From Pseudolabrys sp. (GTDB taxonomy: Bacteria; Pseudomonadota; Alphaproteobacteria; Rhizobiales; Xanthobacteraceae): a stretch of 64,000 bases of DNA. Positions 8,693 through 17,326 of this stretch are shown here, piece after piece. Under the pieces are notes generated by a model that did no database searches, was not told where the DNA came from, and worked only from the letters and a program-made list of their open reading frames with translations. The stretch spans positions 83,980-147,979 of the forward strand of contig JAURVZ010000071.1 of the NCBI GenBank assembly GCA_030655215.1. Direction: 5' to 3'. The position numbers and the translations under genes are program-made. Each line of letters opens with the position of its first letter. Positions within the stretch are counted from its first letter, which is position 1.

Positions 8693-10183
8693 ATGTCAAA
8701 AAACCGCGATTCCGCCGGTCGCTCAAGCGATTCGGCCGTCTTGGCATATAGAAAGATACCTTTGACCACTTTTAACGACTTCGGCCTCGCTGAGCCGATC
8801 CTTCGCGCCCTTGTCGAAGAGAACTACACCACCCCCACCCCGATCCAGGCCCAGACCATCCCGATCGTCCTCACCGGCAAGGACGTCATCGGCATTGCCC
8901 AGACCGGCACCGGCAAGACCGCGTCCTTCGCGCTGCCGATCCTGAACCACATCTTCACCAAGCGCCTGCGCCCGGAACGTAAATCCTGCCGCGTTCTCGT
9001 CCTGTCGCCGACCCGCGAATTGTCGGGCCAGATTGCCGACAGCTTCCGCGCCTATGGCCGTCACATGAAGCCGCTGGCGATCGAACTCGCCATTGGCGGC
9101 GTACCGATCAACCGCCAGATCCGCGGCGTCGCGCATGGCGTCGAAGTGCTTGTCGCCACGCCGGGCCGTCTGCTCGATCTGGTGCATCAGCGCGCCATCA
9201 CGCTGAATCAGGTCGAAATCCTCGTCCTCGACGAAGCCGACCGCATGCTCGACATGGGCTTCATCAACGACATCCGTAAGGTTGTCGCGATGCTGCGCAA
9301 GGAGCGCCAGACCCTGTTCTTCTCGGCCACAATGCCGGGCGAGATCACCAAGCTGGCCGATTCGATGCTGACCAACCCCGAGAAGGTCGCCGTCACCCCG
9401 CAGGCCTCGACCGTCGACCGTATCGAACAGCGCGTCATCCTGACCGAGAAGTCGGCCAAGAACGATTTGCTGGTCGAAACCCTGAAAACCGAGACCACCG
9501 ACCGCGTTCTGGTGTTCACCCGGACCAAGCATGGCGCCGACAAGGTCGTCCGCCATTTGCAGAAGTGCGGCTTCGGCGCCGAGGCCATCCACGGCAACAA
9601 GTCGCAAAACCAGCGTGAGCGCGTTCTGGCCGATTTCCGCAGCGGCAAGCTGCGCATCCTGATCGCCACCGACATTGCCGCCCGCGGCATTGACGTGGAT
9701 GGCGTCAGCCATGTCGTCAATTATGACCTGCCGAACATCCCGGAATCCTATGTCCACCGCATCGGCCGCACCGCGCGCGCCGGCCGCGATGGCGTGGCGA
9801 TTTCGTTCTGCGATCACGAAGAGGCAGCGTTCCTGCGCGACATCCAGCGCATGATCCGCATCACCATCCCGTCGATTGACAAGCGCACCGGCATCCGTCC
9901 GGCGGCGCGCCCGGCCGATCATCACCAGGCCAGCAACCGGCCGAACCGTGGCCGCGGCGCTGCCGGTAACAACGGCGGTAACGGCGGCAATCGCAATGGC
10001 GGCAACAACCGCAACGGCGGCGGCAATCGTAACGGCAGCAACCAGGGCCGGACGAGCAACCGCGGCAGCCAGGGCGGCAACCCGCCGATTCCGCGCGCGG
10101 AATCGACCCCGGGCGAGCCAAACAGCATTGGAAGCGTCACTTTCCTGCAGCGGGGCGGCAATCGCACGCCGCGGGCCAGCTAA
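8693..10183 (+). CDS. DEAD-box ATP-dependent RNA helicase (RhlE-like) with Gly/Asn/Arg-rich C-terminal tail
   Basis: AQTGTGKT, PTRELSGQ, TPGRLLD, DEADRML, SAT, HRIGRTAR motifs. Start uncertain: ATG at 8693 or TTG at 8762. Confidence 0.93.
   Translation: MSKNRDSAGRSSDSAVLAYRKIPLTTFNDFGLAEPILRALVEENYTTPTPIQAQTIPIVLTGKDVIGIAQTGTGKTASFALPILNHIFTKRLRPERKSCRVLVLSPTRELSGQIADSFRAYGRHMKPLAIELAIGGVPINRQIRGVAHGVEVLVATPGRLLDLVHQRAITLNQVEILVLDEADRMLDMGFINDIRKVVAMLRKERQTLFFSATMPGEITKLADSMLTNPEKVAVTPQASTVDRIEQRVILTEKSAKNDLLVETLKTETTDRVLVFTRTKHGADKVVRHLQKCGFGAEAIHGNKSQNQRERVLADFRSGKLRILIATDIAARGIDVDGVSHVVNYDLPNIPESYVHRIGRTARAGRDGVAISFCDHEEAAFLRDIQRMIRITIPSIDKRTGIRPAARPADHHQASNRPNRGRGAAGNNGGNGGNRNGGNNRNGGGNRNGSNQGRTSNRGSQGGNPPIPRAESTPGEPNSIGSVTFLQRGGNRTPRAS
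9931..10080 (+). repeat. Low-complexity Gly/Asn/Arg repeat tract inside the helicase C-terminus
   Basis: Translation NRGRGAAGNNGGNGGNRNGGNNRNGGGNRNGSNQGRTSNRGSQGGN. Confidence 0.85.
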
Positions 10184-10190
10184 TATCGGT

Positions 10191-10250
10191 AAAAAAGCCC
10201 GTCCCAGTGCCTGATTTTGGCCTTCGGCACTGGGGCGGGACGATTTTTTC
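10191..10250 (+). terminator. Rho-independent terminator of the helicase gene
   Basis: CCCGTCCCAGTGCC...GGCACTGGGGCGGGACG followed by ATTTTTTC. Confidence 0.8.
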
Positions 10251-10294
10251 GGATATAGAGCGGGCCGAGCGAGAGCTGACCGGAGAGGGATTGG

Positions 10295-10567
10295 ATGGCT
10301 AAGGAAGAATTGCTGGAATTCGACGGCACGGTGACCGAGGTGTTGCCGGACGGAAATTTCCGGGTGAAGCTCGATAACGAGCACGAGGTGCTGGCCTATA
10401 CCGCCGGCAAGATGCGCAAATTCCGCATCCGTACCGGCGTCGGTGACCGCGTGATCGTGGAAATGTCGCCTTACGATTTGCAGCGCGGACGCATCAGCTT
10501 CCGCCACAAGGGCGACGCTCCCTCGCCCTCACCGCAGAGCCGCCGGCCGAACTTCCGCAGACGGTAA
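10295..10567 (+). CDS. infA: Translation initiation factor IF-1 (with 3' basic extension)
   Basis: [70 protein letters not shown] plus tail [14 protein letters not shown]. Confidence 0.92.
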   Translation: MAKEELLEFDGTVTEVLPDGNFRVKLDNEHEVLAYTAGKMRKFRIRTGVGDRVIVEMSPYDLQRGRISFRHKGDAPSPSPQSRRPNFRRR

Positions 10568-10586
10568 TCACTGCATCATTGTTTCG

Positions 10587-10618
10587 AAAAATGCCGGCCT
10601 TCGCGCCGGCATTTTTTA
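10587..10618. terminator. Bidirectional rho-independent terminator between convergent genes
   Basis: AAAAATGCCGGC-CTTCGC-GCCGGCATTTTTTA. Confidence 0.85.
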
Positions 10619-10623
10619 TGCCG

Positions 10624-11445
10624 TCACGCCGCCGCCTGCGCCTGCACTTCTTCCGTGATCACCTTGAAACCCGAAAGAATGCCGGGGCCGAACGTTGTCG
10701 CGATGGCGACGTCGGTGGCGTCGCGGCCCCGCGCCATCAGGATGCGGCCAATGCGCGGCACCTTGTGGCGGGCATCGAATGTGTACCAGCGGCCGCCGAG
10801 GAAGACCTCGAACCAGGCGCTGAAATCCATCGGCGCCGGATCGCGCGGCACGCCGATATCGCCGAGATATCCGGTGCAATAGCGCGCCGGAATATTCATG
10901 CAGCGGCACAAGGTGATCGCGAGATGCGCGAAATCGCGGCACACGCCGCGTTGTTCGTTATTGGCATCCCACGCCGTCTTCATCGGATTGGCGTGCTGAT
11001 AGCCAAACGTAATGCGCTCATGCGTATAGGCGACGATCGCCTCGACCAGCGGCCAGCCTTTCGGCAAATGGCCGAACAAGGACCAGGCCGTGTTCGATAA
11101 TTTATCGGTCTCGCAGTAGCGGCTGCCGAGCAGATAGACGAGCACCTCAACCGGCAGATCCTCGAGCCGGTGCTGCTGCGCGTAGGGCTCAACGGCGTCG
11201 TGCAGCCCGGAATCGTTGACCAGGAAATCGGCCGAGAACGTCGTGCGCCCGGCCGGCGCGGTGACGACGTGGCAGAAATTCCCGAACGTGTCGTGATAGG
11301 TGTTCACCGGAATCGCCGGGTCCATCATGATGCGATCGCGCGTGATCACGTCATGGGCGCGCGACGAATGCACGCTCAGTTGCAGGATCATCGGCGTCGG
11401 GTTTGGACAGTCGTAGGAAATCTCGTAGCCGCAGCGGATCTGCAT
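10624..11445 (-). CDS. Transglutaminase-like family protein (HAW-motif His replaced by Ser)
   Basis: RGVCRDFAHLAITLCRCMNIPARYCTGYLGD contains the nucleophile Cys; DFSAWFEVFLGGRWYTFDARH. Confidence 0.88.
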   Translation of the reverse strand: MQIRCGYEISYDCPNPTPMILQLSVHSSRAHDVITRDRIMMDPAIPVNTYHDTFGNFCHVVTAPAGRTTFSADFLVNDSGLHDAVEPYAQQHRLEDLPVEVLVYLLGSRYCETDKLSNTAWSLFGHLPKGWPLVEAIVAYTHERITFGYQHANPMKTAWDANNEQRGVCRDFAHLAITLCRCMNIPARYCTGYLGDIGVPRDPAPMDFSAWFEVFLGGRWYTFDARHKVPRIGRILMARGRDATDVAIATTFGPGILSGFKVITEEVQAQAAA

Positions 11446-11530
11446 CGGAACCCAAGCTCCAGATGTTGGAGGTGACTAAGGCTGGATAAGAGCCTTTGGG
11501 CTACAAAGTTCCTGTGTTTCCGGGCTTAAA

Positions 11531-11566
11531 ACGCACAACGCGCGGAATTCCCGCGCGTTGCATATT
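11531..11566 (-). terminator. Probable rho-independent terminator of the 11589-12410 gene
   Basis: Minus strand: CAACGCGCGG-GAATT-CCGCGCGTTGTGCGTTTTAAG. Confidence 0.55.
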
Positions 11567-11588
11567 TTATCAGCAAGACTGCCAAAGA

Positions 11589-12410
11589 TCAGGCAGTGGC
11601 CGGCGCTGCTGCATCATCGGTCACGACCTTGAAGCCGGTCATGGTTTGCGGACCGAACGACGTGACGATGGCAACGTCTGTGGCGTCGCGCCCGCGCGCC
11701 ATCAGGATGCGGCCGAGCCGCGGCACGTTGTTGCGCGGATCGAAGATGTGCCAGGCGCCGCCGAGATAGACTTCCATCCAGGCCGCGAAATCACCGGCCG
11801 CCCACGGCTTCGGCGTGCCCATATCACCGAGATAGCCGGTGCAATAGCGCGCCGGAATGTTGAGGCAGCGGCACAATGTAATCGCTAGATGGGCGAAGTC
11901 GCGGCACACGCCCTTGCGCTTCTGATGCACCTCAAAGGCGCTCATCGTGGCATCGGCATCGTTATAACCGAACTTGATGTGGTTATGCGCATAGTCGCAA
12001 ACCGCCTGCACCAAGGTCCAGCCCGGCGGCAAATGTCCGAACTGCTTCCAGGCAAAGTCCGACATCCGGTCGGTTTCGCAATAGCGGCTGCCAAGCAGAT
12101 AGATCAGAACTTCCGGCGGCAGGTCCTGAAGCGCGTGCTGTTTCGCGTCCAGCACGATCGGATCGACCTTGCCTGAGTCCTGAATGAGGAAGTCGGTGGT
12201 GATCTCGAGCCGGCCTTTTGGCGCGGTGATGACGTGACAGAAATTGCCGAAGCTGTCGTGGTAGGTGCGCGCCGGAATCGGCGGCGCAAATTTGATGCGG
12301 TCCCAGCTCAGAAGATCCGGCGTGCGCGAAGGATGCACGCTCAATTCCAGGATCATCGGTGTGGGCTGCGGGCACTCATAGGTGATCTCAAAACCCGCGC
12401 GGACTTTCAT
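11589..12410 (-). CDS. Transglutaminase-like family protein (HAW-motif His replaced by Ala)
   Basis: KGVCRDFAHLAITLCRCLNIPARYCTGYLGDMG...GDFAAWMEVYLGGAWHIFDPRN; start MKVRAGFEITYECPQ at 12410. Confidence 0.88.
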   Translation of the reverse strand: MKVRAGFEITYECPQPTPMILELSVHPSRTPDLLSWDRIKFAPPIPARTYHDSFGNFCHVITAPKGRLEITTDFLIQDSGKVDPIVLDAKQHALQDLPPEVLIYLLGSRYCETDRMSDFAWKQFGHLPPGWTLVQAVCDYAHNHIKFGYNDADATMSAFEVHQKRKGVCRDFAHLAITLCRCLNIPARYCTGYLGDMGTPKPWAAGDFAAWMEVYLGGAWHIFDPRNNVPRLGRILMARGRDATDVAIVTSFGPQTMTGFKVVTDDAAAPATA

Positions 12411-12521
12411 ACAAACTCCTTTGCCCGGCAGACGAGTGTCTGTCGGGTACATGACTTAAGGAAACTGGAGGCGTTAGGTTCCCCACTCTATCTGAGCTTG
12501 CCGCTCGATAGGTGGTAATCT

Positions 12522-13388
12522 TCAAGCCTGGGCGGCAGCCACGCGAACGGCGACTTTCATGGCGATCTGGTCCGCTGAGCGGCCAAAATAGCTACCTTGC
12601 AGTGGAATGGCCTCGCGCGGGTCGTTGACCACGGCAATGCGCACCAGATTCTTGTTGCCGACCGTGCCGCTGGCCGGATCGAAATCGACCCAGCCGGGAC
12701 CGGGCACATAGACCTGCGCCCAGGCATGCGTATTGCCGCCATCGAGCACGGCTTCTTCCGGCTTGTCGTCACCTTCCAGATAGAGGTATCCGGATACGAA
12801 ACGGGCAGCGAAACCGAGGTGGCACAAGGCCGCGATCATCAGCAGCGCGTGGTCGCGGCAGGAGCCGCTGGCCAGCTTCAGCGTCTGCTCGGGCGTCTGG
12901 ATGCCCTTTTCGTGACGCGCGGCGTGCTTAAACCGCCGCTTGATCGTCTGCGTCATGCCGATGAGCAGGTCATACGTGTCGGCAGTGCCGTCGGCGCGCA
13001 GGAAGCCTTCGGCCCAGCTTTGCACGCGCGGATGCGCCTTGCCCGGCGGCAGCACCGGCGGGTGATCTTCATCACGGGCGAAAGGGAATGTGCGGGCCTC
13101 GTCGGCGATGTCGTGCGCGGCAAAATTCATGGCGCAATGGTCGAGGCGAATGGTGCTTTCGAAGCGCAAAACAGCCGCCCTTCTGTCAAATTGGGCGGTG
13201 GCGACGTAATTACCAAGTTCGTCGCGGGTCCAGGACAGCTTGCGCGGCTTCGGCGCAATGGCGATCTCGCTATCGAGGACGACCTGGTCGCCGTCGTCGC
13301 GCGGCCGCAACATCATGCGGTGTTCGCCAAAGGCGACCGGCTGCCGGTAGTGGTAGGTGGTGACGTGCTTAATGACGAAAATCGGCAT
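12522..13388 (-). CDS. Transglutaminase family protein (canonical Cys and His present)
   Basis: N-terminal [73 protein letters not shown]. Confidence 0.9.
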   Translation of the reverse strand: MPIFVIKHVTTYHYRQPVAFGEHRMMLRPRDDGDQVVLDSEIAIAPKPRKLSWTRDELGNYVATAQFDRRAAVLRFESTIRLDHCAMNFAAHDIADEARTFPFARDEDHPPVLPPGKAHPRVQSWAEGFLRADGTADTYDLLIGMTQTIKRRFKHAARHEKGIQTPEQTLKLASGSCRDHALLMIAALCHLGFAARFVSGYLYLEGDDKPEEAVLDGGNTHAWAQVYVPGPGWVDFDPASGTVGNKNLVRIAVVNDPREAIPLQGSYFGRSADQIAMKVAVRVAAAQA

Positions 13389-13496
13389 TACTACGGTCCC
13401 CGATCGCGGTAGTCTGTTGTTATAGATGCATAATCCAGGCCACTGACAGCTCGGCGTGCGCCGCTTGGCCTGATTTGAACAGCAAAGAATTAAGTA

Positions 13497-14285
13497 ATGG
13501 GTACGATTGAGAGCAATCCTCTGGGAAGACTACTTGGTGACGACGAGCCGTCGCCGGTCACCATCACCAACGCGACTGGCAACTCACCATTGCTGATCGT
13601 CGCTGACCATGCCGGAAACCGCATACCGCGTGTGCTTGGCAACCTCGGCGTTTCCGACAGCGAACGGGCACGGCATATCGGCCTGGACATCGGCATTGCT
13701 GGCGTTTGCCGCCATATGGCCGCGGCGTTCGATGCCTGCCTGATCCAGCAGATCTATTCGCGTCTGGTGATCGATTGTAACCGGCCACCGGGTTCGGCGA
13801 CGTCAATGCCGGAGATCAGCGAGTCGACGCCGATCCCGGGCAATGTCGGTCTGAGCGAGGCCGACAAGGCGGCGCGCATCGCCGAGATATTCACACCGTA
13901 TCACGAGGCCGTCGCCGCGGAAATCGACCGTCGCCTGCAAGGCACCTTGCCGGTGGCCTTGGTGGCCATGCACTCATTCACGCCGACTTATAAAGGCGTC
14001 GACAGACCATGGCATGCCGGCGTGCTCTATAATCGCGATGCCCGCTTTGCGCAGAAGCTGCGCTTCCTGCTCGAGCGCGAGACGCAACTGGTGGTCGGCG
14101 ACAACGAGCCCTACAGCGTCGATGATGAGACCGACCATACCATTCCAGTGCATGGCGAGCGTCGCAAGCTGCACCACATCGCCATCGAGATCCGGCAGGA
14201 CTTGATCACCGAGGAAGCCGGGCAGATGGAGTGGGCGGAGCGGTTGGGGCGGCTTCTTCCCTTGGCGTATTCCGAGCTTCTCTAA
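13497..14285 (+). CDS. N-formylglutamate amidohydrolase family protein
   Basis: LLIVADHAGNRIPR, HIGLDIG, VDRPWHAGVLYNRDARF, HIAIEIRQDLI. Confidence 0.88.
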   Translation: MGTIESNPLGRLLGDDEPSPVTITNATGNSPLLIVADHAGNRIPRVLGNLGVSDSERARHIGLDIGIAGVCRHMAAAFDACLIQQIYSRLVIDCNRPPGSATSMPEISESTPIPGNVGLSEADKAARIAEIFTPYHEAVAAEIDRRLQGTLPVALVAMHSFTPTYKGVDRPWHAGVLYNRDARFAQKLRFLLERETQLVVGDNEPYSVDDETDHTIPVHGERRKLHHIAIEIRQDLITEEAGQMEWAERLGRLLPLAYSELL

Positions 14286-14359
14286 ACCCGTCAAAAGGCA
14301 GGGCTCCAAACTCCGTTCGTTACCGCGAAAGCGGCACGTCGATAACGCAGCGAAGTTCT

Positions 14360-14491
14360 CTTTCTTCACCTCCCCCCTTGCGGGGGAGGTCAACGCGCGA
14401 AGCGCGGCGGGAGGGGGGTAATCGCGATAACTGAAAATAAGTCATACCCCCCTCCCCAACCCTCCCCCGCAAGGGGGGAGGGAGAAGAAAG
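14360..14491. repeat. Intergenic inverted-repeat element (C-/G-rich ~30-bp arms) upstream of the S10 peptidase gene
   Basis: CTTTCTTCACCTCCCCCCTTGCGGGGGAGG (14360-14389) versus CCTCCCCCGCAAGGGGGGAGGGAGAAGAAAG (14461-14491), with internal GGGAGGGGGGTA/TACCCCCCTCCC and GCGCGAAGCGC hairpins. Confidence 0.8.
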
Positions 14492-14563
14492 GGCGCCCCA
14501 CAAAGCCCACATTGGCTTAGGGTAATGCGGCTTGCGCGTGGGGCGCGGAAATCCGGGTGGTTC

Positions 14564-16045
14564 ATGAAGGCCTTCAAGCTGTTGAGTCTGATTGCAGCGA
14601 TAGCAATCATTGCCGGCCCTGCGTTGGCGCAGGAGAAGGCTCCGGACAAACCGCCGGAACAAAAGCGAGAGCCGGCACAAAACATCCTGCGCCTGCTGCC
14701 CGCTGACTCAACCAGCGAAAAAACAATCACCACGGCGCAAGGCAAGCTGACTTACACCGCAACCGCCGGCACGCTCGCCTTCTACGACCAGCAGGGCAAC
14801 CAGAGCGCCTCGGTCTACTACACCGCCTATACCGTGAAGGGCGCCAACCGGCCGGTGACCTTCGGCTTCAATGGCGGGCCGGGCGCGGCTTCCGCCTATT
14901 TGCATCTCGGCCTTGTCGGCCCGCGCGTTCTTGAACTGGGGCCGGATGGTCACGATGCCACGAAAGCAGCGCTCCGCGACAATCCTGAAACATGGCTGCG
15001 CTTTACCGATCTGGTGATGATCGATCCGATCGGCACCGGCTGGAGCCGCGCTGCGTCGGCAGATGGCGCCAAGGGATTCTGGAGCGTCAATAGCGACGCC
15101 AATGCGATGGCGAAAGCGATCTCGCTTTATGTCGCGCACAACAACCGCGGCGCTTCGCAGAAATTCCTGCTCGGCGAAAGCTATGGCGGCCTGCGCGCGG
15201 TGAAGACGGCGCGCGCGCTGCTGCGCGATCAGGGGCTTGCTGTCAGCGGCCTTGTATTGTTGTCGCCGCTGCTGGAAGGCTGGCTCACCTTCGGTGATGA
15301 CAATTCGGCATTGCGCGCCGCACTGCAGCTGCCATCACTCGCCGCGGCCGAACTGGAGCGCAAGAAGACCTTCACGCTGGAAGCGCAATTGGCGGCGGAG
15401 AAATTCGCCATGACCGACTATCTGACGACCATCGCGGTGCGGCCACCGCAGGGCGACGCCGCCAAGGCGTTCTATGCCCGCGTTGCCGGATTCGTCGGTC
15501 TGCCGGAAGAAACTGTGCGGCAATCGCGCGGCTTCATCAATGATTTCGTCAAGAGCCTGCGCATCGGCAAGATCGTCAGCCGCTATGACGCCGACTTCGC
15601 CGTCGACGATCCGTTTCCGGACCGGCGCACGGCGCGTGGCGGCGACCCGGTGCTCGATGGCGTGACGCGCGCCTATGGCGGCGGCTTTGCCGACTATGCC
15701 CGCAACGAACTCGGCTTCAAGACCGAAATGACCTACACGCTGCTCGCCAATGACGTGAACGGCGCCTGGGACTGGCATGCCAGCCGTTTCCAGGTCAGCT
15801 CAGAAGACGACATGCGGACGTTGCTGGCCTTCAGCCCGACCTTCAAGATTTTGGTCGCGCATGGCTACAGCGACATGGTCACGCCCTATGGCATGACGCG
15901 CTATGTGCTTGACCACATCCCGCCCATCGGCACGCCCGGCCGGGTGCGGCTGAACCTCTACCGCGGCGGCCACATGTTTTATATCGACCCGCAGGAACGC
16001 AAGGCGTTCAGCAACGATGCGGCATCGTTCTACCGCGCCGACTAG
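14564..16045 (+). CDS. S10 family (serine carboxypeptidase-like) secreted peptidase
   Basis: Signal peptide MKAFKLLSLIAAIAIIAGPALAQ; TFGFNGGPGAASAYLHLG, GESYGGLRAV, GHMFY; ATG at 14564. Confidence 0.88.
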   Translation: MKAFKLLSLIAAIAIIAGPALAQEKAPDKPPEQKREPAQNILRLLPADSTSEKTITTAQGKLTYTATAGTLAFYDQQGNQSASVYYTAYTVKGANRPVTFGFNGGPGAASAYLHLGLVGPRVLELGPDGHDATKAALRDNPETWLRFTDLVMIDPIGTGWSRAASADGAKGFWSVNSDANAMAKAISLYVAHNNRGASQKFLLGESYGGLRAVKTARALLRDQGLAVSGLVLLSPLLEGWLTFGDDNSALRAALQLPSLAAAELERKKTFTLEAQLAAEKFAMTDYLTTIAVRPPQGDAAKAFYARVAGFVGLPEETVRQSRGFINDFVKSLRIGKIVSRYDADFAVDDPFPDRRTARGGDPVLDGVTRAYGGGFADYARNELGFKTEMTYTLLANDVNGAWDWHASRFQVSSEDDMRTLLAFSPTFKILVAHGYSDMVTPYGMTRYVLDHIPPIGTPGRVRLNLYRGGHMFYIDPQERKAFSNDAASFYRAD

Positions 16046-16087
16046 CCCTGCGCTATTTGCGCCGGGGTCCGAATTTTGCATAACCTG

Positions 16088-16120
16088 CCGTAAGCCCGGC
16101 CTGCCGGGCACTTACGGTTT
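16088..16120 (+). terminator. Hairpin after the S10 peptidase gene (weak terminator or leader structure)
   Basis: CCGTAAG-CCCGGC-CT-GCCGGG-CA-CTTACGG-TTT. Confidence 0.45.
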
Positions 16121-16132
16121 GGGGGCTGCGGC

Positions 16133-17326
16133 GTGGAGCTGGTTCTTTGGGAAATGGTCAGTGCGAGCGTGCGCTGGCTGCATGTCGTCGCCGGCATCGC
16201 CTGGATCGGCAGCTCATTCTATTTCATTCATCTCGACCTCAGCCTGAGGCCAAACCCGGCTTTGCCGAACGGCGTCAAGGGCGAAGCCTGGCAGGTGCAT
16301 GGCGGCGGCTTCTACCACATGGTCAAGTATCTGGTGGCGCCGGCCAAGATGCCGGACCACCTGACCTGGTTCAAATGGGAGGCCTATGCGACGTGGCTTT
16401 CCGGCTTCAGCCTGCTGGTCATCGTCTATTACATGAACGCCGACATGTACCTGATCGACAAGCAGGTGCTGGACATGACCGCGCCGGTCGGCGCTGCGGT
16501 CGCGTTCTTCAGTCTGCTGGCAGCGTGGCTGGTTTATGAAGGGCTGTGCCGTTCGCCGATCGGCAAGAACGAACTGGCGCTGTCGCTGATCGGCTATGTT
16601 TTCCTGGTCGCGCTGACATACGCCTTCACGCATGTGTTCAGCGGCCGCGGCGCCTTCACGCAAATCGGCGCGCTGATCGGCACCATCATGGTAGCGAATG
16701 TGTTCGTCGTCATCATGCCGTATCAGCGCAAGACCGTTGCCGCTCTGATCGCGGGCGAAAAGCCGGACCCGGCCTGGGGTGGCTATGGCAAGCAGCGCTC
16801 GATTCACAATAACTACCTGACGCTGCCGGTCGTCTTCCTGATGATCAGCAACCACTATCCGTTTTTCTTCGCCACCAAATATAACTGGGTCATCGTCGCC
16901 ATTGTCCTGATCGTCGGGCCGCTGATCCGGCATTTCTACAATGCCCGTCATGAAGGCAAGGAGAGCCCGTGGTGGACATGGTTTGTCGTCGTCTTCGCCA
17001 TGATGGTGGTTGCGTGGCTGTCGAGCACCGGACCAAAGGGGCAGACCGGCGCGTTGCCGGCAACGCCGACCTTCGCGCAGGTCAATGAGATCGTCATGTC
17101 ACGCTGCAGCATGTGCCATGCGTCGGAGCCGGTCTGGGCCGGCATGGCCGCGGCGCCGAAGGGCATAAGGCTCGACGATCCGGAAACGATCAAGCTGCAT
17201 GCCAAGGTCATCGCCATCAATGCGGCGCTGTCGAGCGCCATGCCGCCGGGGAACGTCACGGCGATGACGATGGATGAGCGGCAGGTGCTCGCGGCGTGGT
17301 TCGAAGCCGGCGCGCCTGCGAAATGA
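16133..17326 (+). CDS. puuD: Membrane urate oxidase/hydroxylase PuuD with C-terminal cytochrome c domain
   Basis: RWLHVVAGIAWIGSSFYFIHLD multi-TM start; C-terminal haem-binding CSMCH (MSRCSMCHASEPVW). Gene neighbourhood is purine degradation. Confidence 0.9.
   Translation: MELVLWEMVSASVRWLHVVAGIAWIGSSFYFIHLDLSLRPNPALPNGVKGEAWQVHGGGFYHMVKYLVAPAKMPDHLTWFKWEAYATWLSGFSLLVIVYYMNADMYLIDKQVLDMTAPVGAAVAFFSLLAAWLVYEGLCRSPIGKNELALSLIGYVFLVALTYAFTHVFSGRGAFTQIGALIGTIMVANVFVVIMPYQRKTVAALIAGEKPDPAWGGYGKQRSIHNNYLTLPVVFLMISNHYPFFFATKYNWVIVAIVLIVGPLIRHFYNARHEGKESPWWTWFVVVFAMMVVAWLSSTGPKGQTGALPATPTFAQVNEIVMSRCSMCHASEPVWAGMAAAPKGIRLDDPETIKLHAKVIAINAALSSAMPPGNVTAMTMDERQVLAAWFEAGAPAK

Noticed and set aside
9931-10080. 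Frameshifted or artefactual repeat in the helicase gene
   Set aside because: Frame is continuous and Gly/Asn/Arg tails are usual for RhlE-like helicases.
8723-10507. 594-aa minus-strand ORF antisense to the helicase and infA
   Set aside because: Runs across two genes and the terminator between them; no domain; mirror-frame artefact.
16081-16132. Purine riboswitch upstream of puuD
   Set aside because: Only a simple 13-bp-stem hairpin is visible; no three-way-junction purine aptamer consensus.
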